A stretch of DNA of 64,000 nt from Paenibacillus sp. MAHUQ-63 (GCF_028765165.1 NZ_JARADB010000003.1:1498042-1562041); one strand, 5' to 3'. Shown: positions 53,531-62,317, counted from the stretch's first letter. Program-made: numbers and translations. The notes: a model not told the origin generated them from the sequence alone.

Positions 53531-53566
53531 AAGAAAGGCACGTTGCTTACGTACGTGCCTTTACTA
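53531..53566 (-). terminator. Terminator of tig
   Basis: Minus-strand arms AAAGGCACGT and ACGTGCCTTT around a 9-base loop, followed by CTTTT, just after the tig stop. Confidence 0.85.
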
Positions 53567-53573
53567 ACCTTAT

Positions 53574-54875
53574 TTATACTGCTGCGGAAACATGCTTGCT
53601 ATTTTCGAGCAGGAAGTTCACCGTTTTTCTGACCACAAGATCGTTGCTCAGACCTTCCAAGCTGCCGTTGGAAGCAAACAGCTCACGAAGCTCTGCAGTT
53701 GTTTTCTGGTAAGAAGGAGCATATTTCTCGAGTTCCGCGTCAACTTCTTCATCGGAAACTGTGATGTTCTCAGCGGCAGCGATAGCTTCAAGAACCAAGT
53801 TGTTGCGAACACGCTTAGCCGCGTCTTCTCTCATTTGATCTTTCAGCGCGCTCTCGTTTTGACCGGAGAACTGGTAGTAGATTTCAAGCGTCATGCCTTG
53901 GGAACGCAGACGTCTTTCGAATTCTTTCACCATTACATCAAGCTCTGCTTCTACCATGGAAGCCGGGATTTCTACATCAGCGTTTGCTGCAGCCTTCTCA
54001 ACAACAGCTGTTTCACGTGCAGCCTCTGAATCTTGTTGTTTGCGCTCTTGAAGACGGTTTTTCAGGTCTTCTTTGTACTCGGCAAGCGTATCGAACTCGC
54101 TCACGTCTTTGGCAAACTCATCATCAAGCTCAGGCAAGTTTTTGCGTTTGATGTCGTGGATTTTCACTTTGAACACAGCCGCTTTGCCTTTCAGCTCTTC
54201 GGAGTGGTAGTTCTCAGGGAAAGAAACTTCAACGTCTTTCTCTTCGTCTTTACCAAGACCAACTAGCTGCTCTTCGAAACCTGGGATGAAGGAGCCGGAG
54301 CCAAGCTCAAGGGAGTATTTCTCCGCTTTGCCGCCTTCGAATGGTACGCCGTCAACGAAGCCTTCGAAATCGAGTACGACAACGTCGCCGTTCGCTGCTT
54401 GTCCTTCTTCAAGAACGACCAGCTCAGCATGGCGTTGTTGCAGACGGGAAAGCTCGCTGTCCAATTCTTCGTCCGTTACATTCGCATCTGCAGTTTCAAC
54501 TTCGATGCCTTTGTAGTCGCCGAGTGTAACTTCCGGCTTCACTGTAACTTTCGCTTTGAATTTCAGAGCTTGTCCTTTGCCGAATTGCTCAACGTCAACT
54601 TCCGGACGGTCAACCGGCTCGATTTTGACTTCTTCAATCGCTTGTACGTATACTTCTGGCAAAATGATGTCCAGTGCATCTTGGTACAGGCTTTCAACGC
54701 CAAATTTAGCTTCAAAGATCGAACGCGGCACTTTACCTTTACGGAATCCTGGAACATTCACTTTCGCGGATACTTTTTTGAATGCTTTATCAAGTGCATC
54801 TGCGACGCGCTCAGCGCCAACTTCCACTTCAAGAACGCCTACGTTCTTCTCTATTTTTTCCCAACTTGCTTTCAT
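53574..54875 (-). CDS. tig: Trigger factor, ribosome-associated chaperone
   Basis: Trigger factor binds nascent chains at the ribosome exit. The 433-residue product has the N-terminal ribosome-binding domain with GFRKGKVPR, the FKBP-type PPIase domain (about 150-245: GDVVVLDFEGFVDGVPFEGG) and the helical C-terminal arms. AAGGGG lies 10 bp before the ATG at 54875; the frame from 54920 overlaps the promoter and is rejected. Confidence 0.97.
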   Translation of the reverse strand: MKASWEKIEKNVGVLEVEVGAERVADALDKAFKKVSAKVNVPGFRKGKVPRSIFEAKFGVESLYQDALDIILPEVYVQAIEEVKIEPVDRPEVDVEQFGKGQALKFKAKVTVKPEVTLGDYKGIEVETADANVTDEELDSELSRLQQRHAELVVLEEGQAANGDVVVLDFEGFVDGVPFEGGKAEKYSLELGSGSFIPGFEEQLVGLGKDEEKDVEVSFPENYHSEELKGKAAVFKVKIHDIKRKNLPELDDEFAKDVSEFDTLAEYKEDLKNRLQERKQQDSEAARETAVVEKAAANADVEIPASMVEAELDVMVKEFERRLRSQGMTLEIYYQFSGQNESALKDQMREDAAKRVRNNLVLEAIAAAENITVSDEEVDAELEKYAPSYQKTTAELRELFASNGSLEGLSNDLVVRKTVNFLLENSKHVSAAV

Positions 54876-54943
54876 TTTATGCTTTCCCCTTCCAAAAATG
54901 TACGATGACATAGTTTTCACGTTACGCTCATTATAACCATTCT

Positions 54944-54971
54944 ATTATAACATATAACAAATTCATTTCAA
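54944..54971 (-). promoter_or_regulatory. Promoter of tig
   Basis: Minus strand TTGAAA (54966-54971), a 16-bp spacer and TATAAT (54944-54949). A second TATAAT at 54930-54935 lies 14 bp downstream and may give another start point. Confidence 0.65.
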
Positions 54972-54982
54972 GGCGCGCCTAC

Positions 54983-55879
54983 TCACTTTGATGAATCAGG
55001 GTCAAACTGCTTCACAAACGCTTGCAGGACAAGGTGTGCGCGCTTCCACGGAAGTGACATTGAATCCACAATTCCGTAGGTATCAAGCAGTTCCTCCCGG
55101 TCCACGGATCCGAACAGCTGCTCTTGAAGAACCACATGCAGCGCGGATGCCCAGATGTCGACGGCCCCTTCCTCCGTCCGCACCAAATCCGTATACAGCG
55201 ACGTTCCGTAAGCATAGGCCAGAAATTCCTGCCACATCTGTTTTGCAAAATAAACAAAATCGGGTTGGTTTATTTCACTAATGTCCCCTACTCTGCGAAT
55301 CATATCACGGATTTGCATTGGAAATTCCTCCGGGCACAGCGGAGTCTCCTCAATATCTACAGCAATCCGGGTTCCATTCTTGGGGAATTCCACGATTCCC
55401 TGTTCCCCAAGCTGCTTCAGCGCCTGCAGTGCCTTGAATTGAATGTGCGGATGCCGCGGTCTCTCGTACAGCCATTCTTTAATGGCTGCGCCAATTTCCG
55501 GCCGGTCGATGAAGCTCAACTGCTCCAGAGAGCTCACTTGTTGTTCTAATGTTCCTTCTCGGAGGGACTGGATCAGTTTCTGTGCGTAAGCACCGTCATC
55601 GGCTGCTTTCTCATGAATGTACTGGCGCAGCAAATCCTCTTCCGCCTCCAAATCTTCCTCGGACGGCACCTGATCCGGGAACATCGTCTCGGGAAACATC
55701 GTTTGCAGCCAAACGAGCAGCGCCCCCCATTGTTCCGCTTTGAGCGGATCGATTCCCGGAAATTGTAGCAGAAAAGTCAACAGCTGGAGAGCGTCGCTAT
55801 ACTGCTCCTTATGTAGAAAGCGGGTCAGTTCATCCTCGTAATACTGTATGGTTTTCGGAAAAAGAATCACATTGTTCAT
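54983..55879 (-). CDS. Unrecognised soluble helical protein (TPR/HEAT-like)
   Basis: A 298-residue, acidic, helix-rich protein starting MNNVILFPKTIQYYED. Helical pairs (EQYSDALQLLTFLLQFPG; EQVSSLEQLSFIDRPEIGAAIKEWLYERPRHPHIQFKALQALKQLG) recall TPR and HEAT repeats, so it may be a scaffold. The start is uncertain: no strong ribosome binding site lies close to 55879. The open frame to 56140 runs through the antisense of the tRNA gene and is not coding. I know of no function. Confidence 0.75.
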   Translation of the reverse strand: MNNVILFPKTIQYYEDELTRFLHKEQYSDALQLLTFLLQFPGIDPLKAEQWGALLVWLQTMFPETMFPDQVPSEEDLEAEEDLLRQYIHEKAADDGAYAQKLIQSLREGTLEQQVSSLEQLSFIDRPEIGAAIKEWLYERPRHPHIQFKALQALKQLGEQGIVEFPKNGTRIAVDIEETPLCPEEFPMQIRDMIRRVGDISEINQPDFVYFAKQMWQEFLAYAYGTSLYTDLVRTEEGAVDIWASALHVVLQEQLFGSVDREELLDTYGIVDSMSLPWKRAHLVLQAFVKQFDPDSSK

Positions 55880-55977
55880 TGATGCTTCAGTTATTTGGAT
55901 CACCTCAAGATCTTGTTCTCGCTGGTGACAGTTTACTTGATTGTTTCCACGAATGCAAAATAATTTTATAAGAAGGG

Positions 55978-56007
55978 TTGACTTCCCATAAAACGATGTG
56001 ATAGTAT
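55978..56007 (+). promoter_or_regulatory. Promoter of tRNA-Arg
   Basis: TTGACT (55978-55983), an 18-bp spacer and TAGTAT (56002-56007), about 50 bp before the tRNA. Confidence 0.65.
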
Positions 56008-56058
56008 TACTCTTGCTTCGCCAAACAGCCACGAGCCGGGCGGTAAGAAGTGATCTAT

Positions 56059-56132
56059 GTCCCAGTAGCTCAGCAGGATAGAGCATACGCCTTCTAAGCG
56101 TACGGTCGGGGGTTCGAATCCCTCCTGGGACG
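56059..56132 (+). tRNA. tRNA-Arg (anticodon TCT)
   Basis: A full cloverleaf can be drawn: acceptor GTCCCAG/CTGGGAC (56059-56065 with 56125-56131), D-arm around AGCTCAGCAGGATAGAGC, anticodon stem TACGC/GCGTA with loop CTTCTAA (anticodon TCT, reading AGA/AGG), variable loop, and T-arm GGGGGTTCGAATCCCTC. CCA is not encoded. It stands alone between a promoter and a terminator. Confidence 0.97.
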
Positions 56133-56147
56133 TTCTGCAAGACGAAG

Positions 56148-56178
56148 AGACCACGAGAAATCGTGGTCTTTTATTTTT
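56148..56178 (+). terminator. Terminator after tRNA-Arg
   Basis: Arms AGACCACGA and TCGTGGTCT around GAAA, followed by TTTATTTTTT. Confidence 0.92.
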
Positions 56179-56327
56179 TCTCTTCTATTATAAGTGCGTT
56201 ATTCTGACTAGCTCGGAATGTGCTTTTTATGGCTCCCTTTGGGTCGCCTATCTATGAATTCGGGAACTGCTAGAATTCATCAATAGCGCCAGTCGAGAGT
56301 TTTTGGAGGTCCTACAAAAGAGAAAAT

Positions 56328-56365
56328 AAAAAGGAGCTTCCCCTCGAGCGGGGAGGCTCCTTTTC
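56328..56365. terminator. Bidirectional terminator after the 44-codon gene
   Basis: AAAAGGAGCTTCCCC pairs with GGGGAGGCTCCTTTT, with A- and T-rich ends, just past the stop of the small gene on the minus strand. Confidence 0.88.
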
Positions 56366-56369
56366 GGCA

Positions 56370-56504
56370 TTACACGTGCGGCCGGTTCGGTGGCAAATGG
56401 CCTGGCTCCGTAGAGTCCAGGTTAGACTGAATCCGCGACGATTGCTTGGAATGATCGATGGTGCTTTGTATTTTCTGCTTCATGCTTTTCCCTTTACCAC
56501 CCAT
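56370..56504 (-). CDS. Small protein (44 residues), unknown
   Basis: A 44-codon frame starting MGGKGKSMKQKIQSTIDH. It is basic in the first third, polar, and ends in a Pro/His/Asn-rich tail (PGHLPPNRPHV), with no hydrophobic segment. AGGAGG lies about 10 bp before the ATG and a terminator follows 5 bp after the stop, which is why I think it is real. It could be a small spore-type protein by its size and polarity, but I do not recognise it. Confidence 0.6.
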   Translation of the reverse strand: MGGKGKSMKQKIQSTIDHSKQSSRIQSNLDSTEPGHLPPNRPHV

Positions 56505-56599
56505 ATGAATGATTCCTCCTAGAAGTGAATTGATCACTCTACTAGTATGGAGCTACAGCGGAGCTAATATGCTGTATGAAATAACCACTTTATGCCGGG

Positions 56600-56784
56600 C
56601 TAACGGACACCAGCGCCGTTATTGCCGCGATAAGGCCCCCTCCTCGCTTCTAACGGACACCAGCGCTCTTATTTGCCTATTTCGGGGGATGTTTCCTTCA
56701 AAATGGGGCAAATAGGGGCACTGGTGTCCGTTACAATTACCAGTCGGCGATATTTGGCAAAATAAGCGCCGCTGTGTCCGTTAG
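56600..56784 (-). repeat. Inverted single copy of the 185-bp four-decamer element
   Basis: Decamers at 56601-56610, 56651-56660 (direct), 56725-56734 and 56774-56783 (inverted); spacings 50, 74 and 49. The conserved GC-rich flank (GGCCGGCCGG) is on its right side, whereas it is on the left in the other copies, so it sits in the opposite orientation. It fills the gap between two small minus-strand genes. Confidence 0.88.
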
Positions 56785-56863
56785 GCCGGCCGGGGAGACC
56801 AGGGCCTAGGCTCGGTTCGGGTCTGGGTTCGTTAACACCACACCCGAAAATACCCGAGCATAA

Positions 56864-56896
56864 CAAAAGCCCGCAGAGAAACTTCTCTGCGGGCTC
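56864..56896 (-). terminator. Terminator of the 37-codon gene at 56917
   Basis: Minus-strand arms AGCCCGCAGAGAA and TTCTCTGCGGGCT, followed by TTTGTT, 20 bp after the stop. Confidence 0.88.
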
Positions 56897-56916
56897 CCGG
56901 TGGTGCCATTTAGACG

Positions 56917-57030
56917 TTAGTGCTTGTTGTTAGGCAAGTTACTGCCCGGTCGACCGTCACCTTGAGTCCTGAAATTCTTCGCGGCTTTCCTCTGCTTGTC
57001 GTGCAGTTTGCTGATGAAATGGCTATCCAT
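56917..57030 (-). CDS. Small basic protein (37 residues), unknown
   Basis: A 37-codon frame starting MDSHFISKLHDKQRKAAKNF, very basic and polar, ending in PGSNLPNNKH. AGGAGG lies 9 bp before the ATG at 57030 and a strong terminator follows, so it is probably expressed. Like the 44-codon gene nearby it has a Pro/Asn/His-rich end. No function is known to me. Confidence 0.6.
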   Translation of the reverse strand: MDSHFISKLHDKQRKAAKNFRTQGDGRPGSNLPNNKH

Positions 57031-57076
57031 GAGCATTCGCCTCCTGAAGAAAGAATGGCACTACCCTTTTAGCATG

Positions 57077-57433
57077 TCACGCAAGCTCTAAATTTAAACG
57101 CATAGCTAAATTAAGAAGAGCTCCTCTGGATTCGGCATCCACTTTGGCTTTCTCATAAAGCTCCTCGATCTGACTGCGTTGCTCGATAAAAGCAGGCTCC
57201 GATTTGATGGCGGTTTGCGTCCAGTTGATGAGAACGTTCTCGGCTTGGGTCAGCTCATTATAGGCACGGTGCAAGCCGACGCGCTCGATCACTTCTTCCA
57301 ACTCGGCTTGACCGATTTCTTTGCCAGCCTCTTTCAACTCATTAATGCGTTTATCCGCTTGATTACTGATTTGTAAAAAATGCTCTCTGGCTGCCAGATA
57401 ATCAATCTGCGCTTTGGAATGCTTCTTTTTCAT
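57077..57433 (-). CDS. Small helical protein of unknown function (YlbF-like in shape)
   Basis: A 118-residue, charged, all-helical protein (MKKKHSKAQIDYLAAREHFLQ...) with probable coiled-coil segments and no membrane part. Its size and pattern recall the YlbF/YmcA group, but I see no diagnostic motif, so this is only a shape comparison. AAAGG 8 bp before the ATG at 57433 decides the start; ATG 57439 and GTG 57442 are also in frame. It is divergent from asnB. Confidence 0.7.
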   Translation of the reverse strand: MKKKHSKAQIDYLAAREHFLQISNQADKRINELKEAGKEIGQAELEEVIERVGLHRAYNELTQAENVLINWTQTAIKSEPAFIEQRSQIEELYEKAKVDAESRGALLNLAMRLNLELA

Positions 57434-57611
57434 CGTCATCACCTTTGCCTTTAGTAAGTAAGAATTGGATTAATTGTAACAGGCTTCATCTAAAAACACA
57501 AAATCCGTCTGAAAAGTCGACCCCCCTCGACGTTCGGACAGACATTATATGCCACCATTCCGCATACCTTTTATCATTATGCTCTCTTCATAAAGAAAGG
57601 AAGGAACGTCT

Positions 57612-59456
57612 ATGTGCGGAATAACGGGTTGGATAGATTGGCGGAAAGACTTGACCGGGTACCCGTCCATTCTAGAAAATATGACGGAAACGCTCCATTT
57701 GCGCGGACCGGATGCTTCCGGCACCTGGATCTCGCAGCATTGCGCTCTCGGCCACCGGCGGCTTAGTGTCATGGATCCGGAGAACGGCGCTCAGCCCATG
57801 GTCCGGAAACAAGGCGACTACACCTATACAATCGTATATAATGGCGAACTCTATAATGCCCCTGAGCTGAAAAAAGAGCTGGAGCTGCGCGGTCATCATT
57901 TCCGCACGACATGCGATACGGAAGTGCTGCTTGTTGCCTTTATGGAATGGGGGCGGGCTTGTGTAGACCGTTTGAACGGGATTTTCGCTTTTGCGGCATG
58001 GAATGACCAAGAACAATCGCTGTATTTGGTTAGAGACCGGCTTGGCGTAAAGCCGCTTTTTTATTCTCATCAGAACGGCGTTCTTCTATTCGGATCGGAG
58101 CCAAAAGCCATCCTGGCCCATCCGGACTTCCAAGCGGAAGTCGGTGCCGAAGGGTTGGCAGAAATATTCGCAGTCGGTCCGGCGCGCACGCCGGGACATG
58201 GCGTTTACCGCAATATGTCGGAGCTGAAGCCAGGCCAATGCGCGGTTTATGACCGCAACGGCTTATCCATTCGCACCTACTGGAAGCTGGAGAGCCACGC
58301 GCATCCGCACGACGTCGCTGCCACCGCGGAGCATGTCCAAGAACTGCTGAACGACACAGCGCAGCGGCAGCTCATTTCCGATGTTCCGATTTGTACGCTT
58401 TTATCCGGCGGTCTCGATTCCAGCGCCCTGACCTCCCTTGCGGCCGAGCATTACAAAAATAGCGGGAAAGGCGCCCTGCACACTTTTTCAGTGGATTATA
58501 AAGACAATGATAAGCATTTTAAAGCCAATCTGTTTCAACCGAATGCGGACGCCCCGTGGATCAAACGAATGACGGAGCATCTCGGCACCGAGCACCACTT
58601 CATCGAATTCGACACACCTGAGCTTGTGGATTCCTTGAAAACAGCCGTGTTTGCCAGGGATACGCCGGGGATGGCCGATGTCGACGGGTCCCTTTATTTG
58701 TTTTGCCGGGAAATTAAGAAGGAGGCTACCGTCGCCATTTCCGGTGAAGCGGCCGATGAAATTTTTGGCGGATATCCGTGGTTTCATAATGAGGAAGCCT
58801 TAAATGCGTCGACCTTCCCTTGGTCGCTCAAACTGCCTAACCGGGTGAACCTGCTCGCCCCCGATCTGGTGGACTGGATCAAACCGGTCGAGTATGTCAG
58901 CAACCGGTACCAGCAAGCGTTAAGCGAAGTGCCGCGGCTCGCCGGAGAGACAGGTCAGCAAAACCGCATGCGGGAAATGTCTTATCTCAACATTACCCGG
59001 TTCATGCCGACGCTGCTCGATCGCAAAGACCGCATGAGCATGGCCGTCGGGCTCGAGGTCCGGGTGCCCTTCTGCGATCACCGTCTCGTAGAGTATGTGT
59101 GGAACATTCCTTGGGAAATCAAAACGTCGGGGGACCGGGAAAAAGGCATTTTGCGCAAAGCCTTGAAAGGCGTTCTCCCGGACGATGTTCTGACCCGTAA
59201 GAAAAGCCCGTACCCAAAAACGCATAATCCGAATTATTTGGCGGCTGTGCGCAAGTGGGTGCTGGAAATTTTGGATGATCCCAGTTCACCGCTGCTCCCT
59301 TTCATCGATGTGAAAAAAATTCGCGCCTTGGCGAGCTCGGATAACAACGACTTCGACCTGCCATGGTTCGGTCAATTGATGACAGGACCCCAAATGTTCG
59401 CCTACTTGGCACAAGTGGATACGTGGCTGCGTCACTACAAGATATCTATCCGTTAA
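57612..59456 (+). CDS. asnB: Asparagine synthase (glutamine-hydrolysing)
   Basis: AsnB makes asparagine from aspartate, ATP and glutamine. The 614-residue product has the class II amidotransferase domain with nucleophile Cys2 (MCGITGWIDW), LHLRGPDASG and YNGELYNAPEL, then the synthetase domain with the PP-loop TLLSGGLDSSALTSLA and SGEAADEIFGGYPWF. AAAGAAAGGAAGG lies before the ATG. It is a single-gene unit ended by a bidirectional terminator. Confidence 0.96.
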   Translation: MCGITGWIDWRKDLTGYPSILENMTETLHLRGPDASGTWISQHCALGHRRLSVMDPENGAQPMVRKQGDYTYTIVYNGELYNAPELKKELELRGHHFRTTCDTEVLLVAFMEWGRACVDRLNGIFAFAAWNDQEQSLYLVRDRLGVKPLFYSHQNGVLLFGSEPKAILAHPDFQAEVGAEGLAEIFAVGPARTPGHGVYRNMSELKPGQCAVYDRNGLSIRTYWKLESHAHPHDVAATAEHVQELLNDTAQRQLISDVPICTLLSGGLDSSALTSLAAEHYKNSGKGALHTFSVDYKDNDKHFKANLFQPNADAPWIKRMTEHLGTEHHFIEFDTPELVDSLKTAVFARDTPGMADVDGSLYLFCREIKKEATVAISGEAADEIFGGYPWFHNEEALNASTFPWSLKLPNRVNLLAPDLVDWIKPVEYVSNRYQQALSEVPRLAGETGQQNRMREMSYLNITRFMPTLLDRKDRMSMAVGLEVRVPFCDHRLVEYVWNIPWEIKTSGDREKGILRKALKGVLPDDVLTRKKSPYPKTHNPNYLAAVRKWVLEILDDPSSPLLPFIDVKKIRALASSDNNDFDLPWFGQLMTGPQMFAYLAQVDTWLRHYKISIR

Positions 59457-59462
59457 AAATCA

Positions 59463-59503
59463 AAAAGACCTGCTGTCCACGATATGTGGAAGCAGGTCTT
59501 TGG
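59463..59503. terminator. Bidirectional terminator between asnB and rdgB
   Basis: AAAAAGACCTGCTGTCCAC pairs with GTGGAAGCAGGTCTTT; T- and A-rich on both outer ends. The two genes converge here. Confidence 0.9.
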
Positions 59504-59508
59504 TATAA

Positions 59509-60156
59509 TCAGCCGTTCTGATCCGGCAAGCGATCCAAAAACAGCCGTAAAGCTTTGGCCCTGTGGCTGATTTCATTCTTTTCTTCCACTGTAAGCTCCG
59601 CCATCGTTCGGCCGAGCGCAGGAATATAGAACAACGGATCATACCCGAAGCCCCCTTCGCCGCGCTCTTCTGCAATAATATAGCCGCGGCAGGAATCCTC
59701 GGCTTCAATCGTCTCGTTCGCAACAGGATCAATGAGCGCAAGCGCGCACACGAAAGACGCTTCGCTAAGAAGCTTGGGATGCGTCCCATCCGCCGGAATT
59801 TCTTCGGCCGGCGCGGCCGCATGCAAAGCATGCAGCAGCTTGGCGTTGTTATCCGCATCGGTGGCTTGCTCGCCCGCATAGCGGGCCGAGTATACGCCCG
59901 GCGCTCCACCCAGCGCTTGCACGCACAATCCGGAGTCATCGGCGAGCACGGGAACGTGCAGATGCGCCGATATGATTTGCGCCTTGATCCGCGCGTTCTC
60001 GGCGAACGTCTCGCCGCTTTCTACGATATCCGGCAAGTCCGTATAATCCGCCAAACTGCGAACCTTATACCCTTTGGCGCCGAACAGCCGTTCAAACTCC
60101 TTCACTTTCCCTTCATTGCGTGTTGCAATGACGACGATATTACTTCGAAGCCGCAT
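59509..60156 (-). CDS. rdgB: XTP/dITP pyrophosphatase
   Basis: This Ham1-family enzyme removes deaminated purine nucleotides from the pool. The 215-residue product has IVVIATRNEGKVKEFERLF, the active-site ADDSGLCVQALGGAPGVYSARYAG and the GGFGYDPLFYIP segment. GAGGTG 6 bp before the ATG at 60156 sets the start, which lies inside the end of rph (overlap 17 bp). The order gerM-rph-rdgB is as in Bacillus. Confidence 0.96.
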   Translation of the reverse strand: MRLRSNIVVIATRNEGKVKEFERLFGAKGYKVRSLADYTDLPDIVESGETFAENARIKAQIISAHLHVPVLADDSGLCVQALGGAPGVYSARYAGEQATDADNNAKLLHALHAAAPAEEIPADGTHPKLLSEASFVCALALIDPVANETIEAEDSCRGYIIAEERGEGGFGYDPLFYIPALGRTMAELTVEEKNEISHRAKALRLFLDRLPDQNG

Positions 60157-60898
60157 GTTGAACACCTCGAATACGGTCAGCGATCGGGCCGAGCACCTTG
60201 CTCTGCTCTTCGATCATCGTACGAATGCCCGCCTCTGCGAGCAGCAGCAGCTCATCCAATTCCTTGCGCGAGAACGGTGCCTCTTCACCCGTGCCCTGAA
60301 TTTCGACGAATTGACCTTGCCCTGTCATCACAACGTTCATGTCCACCTTCGCCTGCGAATCCTCTTCATAATTCAGATCAAGGCGCGGCGTATCGCCGAT
60401 GACTCCGACGGAAACGGAAGCCAGAAAGTCGTTAATCGGGAACTTCGCCAAATTTTTCTCCGTGGCCACCTTGTTGATGGCAAATGCCATGGCAACGAAA
60501 GCGCCGGTAATGGATGTCGTACGCGTTCCGCCGTCGGCTTGGATGACGTCGCAATCCAGCGTAATGGAGCGCTCGCCCAGCGCTTCCAAATTAACGACGG
60601 AGCGCAGCGCCCGGCCGATCAAGCGTTGAATTTCCATAGTGCGGCCGCCAAGCTTGCCCTTGGCAGACTCACGCTGATTCCTAACCTGTGTCGCACGAGG
60701 CAGCATGGAGTACTCAGCGGTTACCCAGCCCTTGCCCTGCCCTTTCAAGAACGGAGGAACGCGCTCCTCCACAGTTGCCGTACAAATCACTTTGGTATCG
60801 CCAACTTCGATCAGCACGGAACCTTCAGCATGTTTTATGTAATGTGGGGTTATTATCATGGGACGTATTTCTTCGTTCGTTCTTCCGCCAATGCGCAT
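60140..60898 (-). CDS. rph: Ribonuclease PH
   Basis: RNase PH trims tRNA 3' ends using phosphate. The 252-residue product starts MRIGGRTNEEIRPM and shows the family's RGEGSVL-like segment (AEGSVLIEVGDTKVICTA), the phosphate site around RQTRESAKG-type residues, LDCDVIQADGGTRTTSITGA and the GLP-like C-terminus. AGGAGG lies upstream of the ATG at 60898. The frame open to 61090 runs through the gerM terminator and is not coding. Confidence 0.97.
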   Translation of the reverse strand: MRIGGRTNEEIRPMIITPHYIKHAEGSVLIEVGDTKVICTATVEERVPPFLKGQGKGWVTAEYSMLPRATQVRNQRESAKGKLGGRTMEIQRLIGRALRSVVNLEALGERSITLDCDVIQADGGTRTTSITGAFVAMAFAINKVATEKNLAKFPINDFLASVSVGVIGDTPRLDLNYEEDSQAKVDMNVVMTGQGQFVEIQGTGEEAPFSRKELDELLLLAEAGIRTMIEEQSKVLGPIADRIRGVQHAASK

Positions 60899-61064
60899 TT
60901 TAATCGTATTCTCCTCCTGTTGCTTCGAACCGAAGCTAATTGCTCTCGCCCCATTAAGATGGAGTATTCTATCAGTATTATTCCTAATTAATACTAAGTT
61001 ATCTCGACAGCATGCGCAACTTTTTTGACTTGTAAATAATCCCGGGAATAAATCCACATAAAAT

Positions 61065-61101
61065 AAGAACCCCCATGCAAGTGACTGCATAAGGGGCTAT
61101 A
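61065..61101 (-). terminator. Terminator between gerM and rph
   Basis: Minus-strand arms GCCCCTTATGCA and TGCATGGGGG with a 6-base loop, followed by TTCTTATTTT. It makes gerM separable from rph-rdgB. Confidence 0.85.
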
Positions 61102-61116
61102 GAGCGGTACAAGCTA

Positions 61117-62166
61117 TTACAGCTTTGAAGGGTTAATCTGATTAGGTCTGAGCACCGGCTTGGTGTAGGTCTGGCTGTTGTCCGATGTCGTGAACTTCAC
61201 GGAACCGTCCACTTTAATTTGCACTTGTTTGAACGGCGTATTCTCGGTCAAGGAAAGAATCACCGACTGCAGCGCATCCGTGGAAGCCTTATTGTCTGCG
61301 CCGAGAAGCTTGTTCGAGAAGTCAACCGTCACAAGGGAGTCCGCCGGCTGAATGCTCTTGACCTGCGTTGTCGCATTCAGAACGGATGTCAGCCCTTTCT
61401 TCTGGTCGGGCCCTTTGATTAATTGGTCGACGACCGCTTGCGCGATGTTATCGGTTCTTTTCACGAGCCGTGTGACCGGTACATAGTACTTATAATTTTG
61501 ATCGTTCTGATTCAGGAAATAGAGTGTCACCGGCGTCGATTGCCCGAACTCCGCATCTTCAGCCTTCTCTAAGTTAATCCCCATCGAACGGGCCAACGGC
61601 GTGTCAAGCGGGGTTTTCCCTTTCGGCATTTCTTTGAGGTCTTTGCCTTCAACACGCAGCTGCACTTTCTCAACCGTTGGGAAGTTTGTCAAATTCCACG
61701 TGATGGCTTCCAATATTTTTCTCTCATTTTGCTGATCATAGGCAAGAAACTCTTTGGAGAAGTCTACGATCGCCCGTTTGTCGTTGGTGACGTTCAAGCT
61801 GATTACTTTCGTCCCCTGCGGGAGCAGCGCTTGGAAGCCGGATGGGAGCAGGCTCGCAACAGGACCTCCGTCAACCATGTACTCCAGCGTCGTTTTCGCT
61901 ACGGATACCGTCTTGGGCAATCCCAGACTGAGCGGTGCGACGAAGCCTTTGGCATCCTTCACATAGACTGTCATTTGGGCTGAGTTCTCTTCCGCCATAT
62001 CAATCGTGACCGCGGCCGATGTGGTTTTCGCGTCTGCTTCCGCACCCGTGGTCGGAGGTGCATCGATGTCACTCTTCTTCCCTGTGCCCAGGACCGAGCA
62101 TCCTGTGGTCAGCAAGGCAATCACCCCCGCGATAGCGGCTGAACGAATCCAATGTTGATGTTTCAT
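61117..62166 (-). CDS. gerM: Spore germination lipoprotein GerM
   Basis: GerM is a lipoprotein needed for sporulation and germination in Bacillus. The 349-residue product has a lipoprotein signal (ALLTTGC, Cys about residue 23), a Ser/Thr/Ala-rich linker, and two GerMN domains (about 78-205 and 215-335), each containing the VDF-type strand (IVDFSKEFLAYD and VTVDFSNKLLGAD). AAGGAGG lies before the ATG at 62166. Position ahead of rph and rdgB matches Bacillus. Confidence 0.93.
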   Translation of the reverse strand: MKHQHWIRSAAIAGVIALLTTGCSVLGTGKKSDIDAPPTTGAEADAKTTSAAVTIDMAEENSAQMTVYVKDAKGFVAPLSLGLPKTVSVAKTTLEYMVDGGPVASLLPSGFQALLPQGTKVISLNVTNDKRAIVDFSKEFLAYDQQNERKILEAITWNLTNFPTVEKVQLRVEGKDLKEMPKGKTPLDTPLARSMGINLEKAEDAEFGQSTPVTLYFLNQNDQNYKYYVPVTRLVKRTDNIAQAVVDQLIKGPDQKKGLTSVLNATTQVKSIQPADSLVTVDFSNKLLGADNKASTDALQSVILSLTENTPFKQVQIKVDGSVKFTTSDNSQTYTKPVLRPNQINPSKL

Positions 62167-62317
62167 TTGCTTATTTCCTCCTTCGAGTTTTGCAGAAGCT
62201 TGCCAGGAAGCATCTGCCGTGTATTTTTTTCGGCTTGGCCTGTACACTGCTTGTTCGTATTAATATGTATACGGAGCTTTGTCCGATTTATAACTACTTT
62301 TTGTCCACTCTATGAAA

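Noticed and set aside
55880..56140. N-terminal extension of the helical-repeat protein (frame beginning MQNVPGGIRTPDRTL)
   Set aside because: This stretch is the antisense of tRNA-Arg. The peptide it gives is a familiar annotation artefact, and the gene itself must start inside.
57490..57535. Terminator between the unknown gene at 57077 and asnB
   Set aside because: GTCTG/CAGAC and GTCGA/TCGAC arms are short and interrupted, there is no T-run, and both genes start here rather than end.
60899..61090. 64-residue N-terminal extension of RNase PH
   Set aside because: It would include the gerM terminator, and family members start at MRIGGR-like sequence, where the ribosome binding site is.
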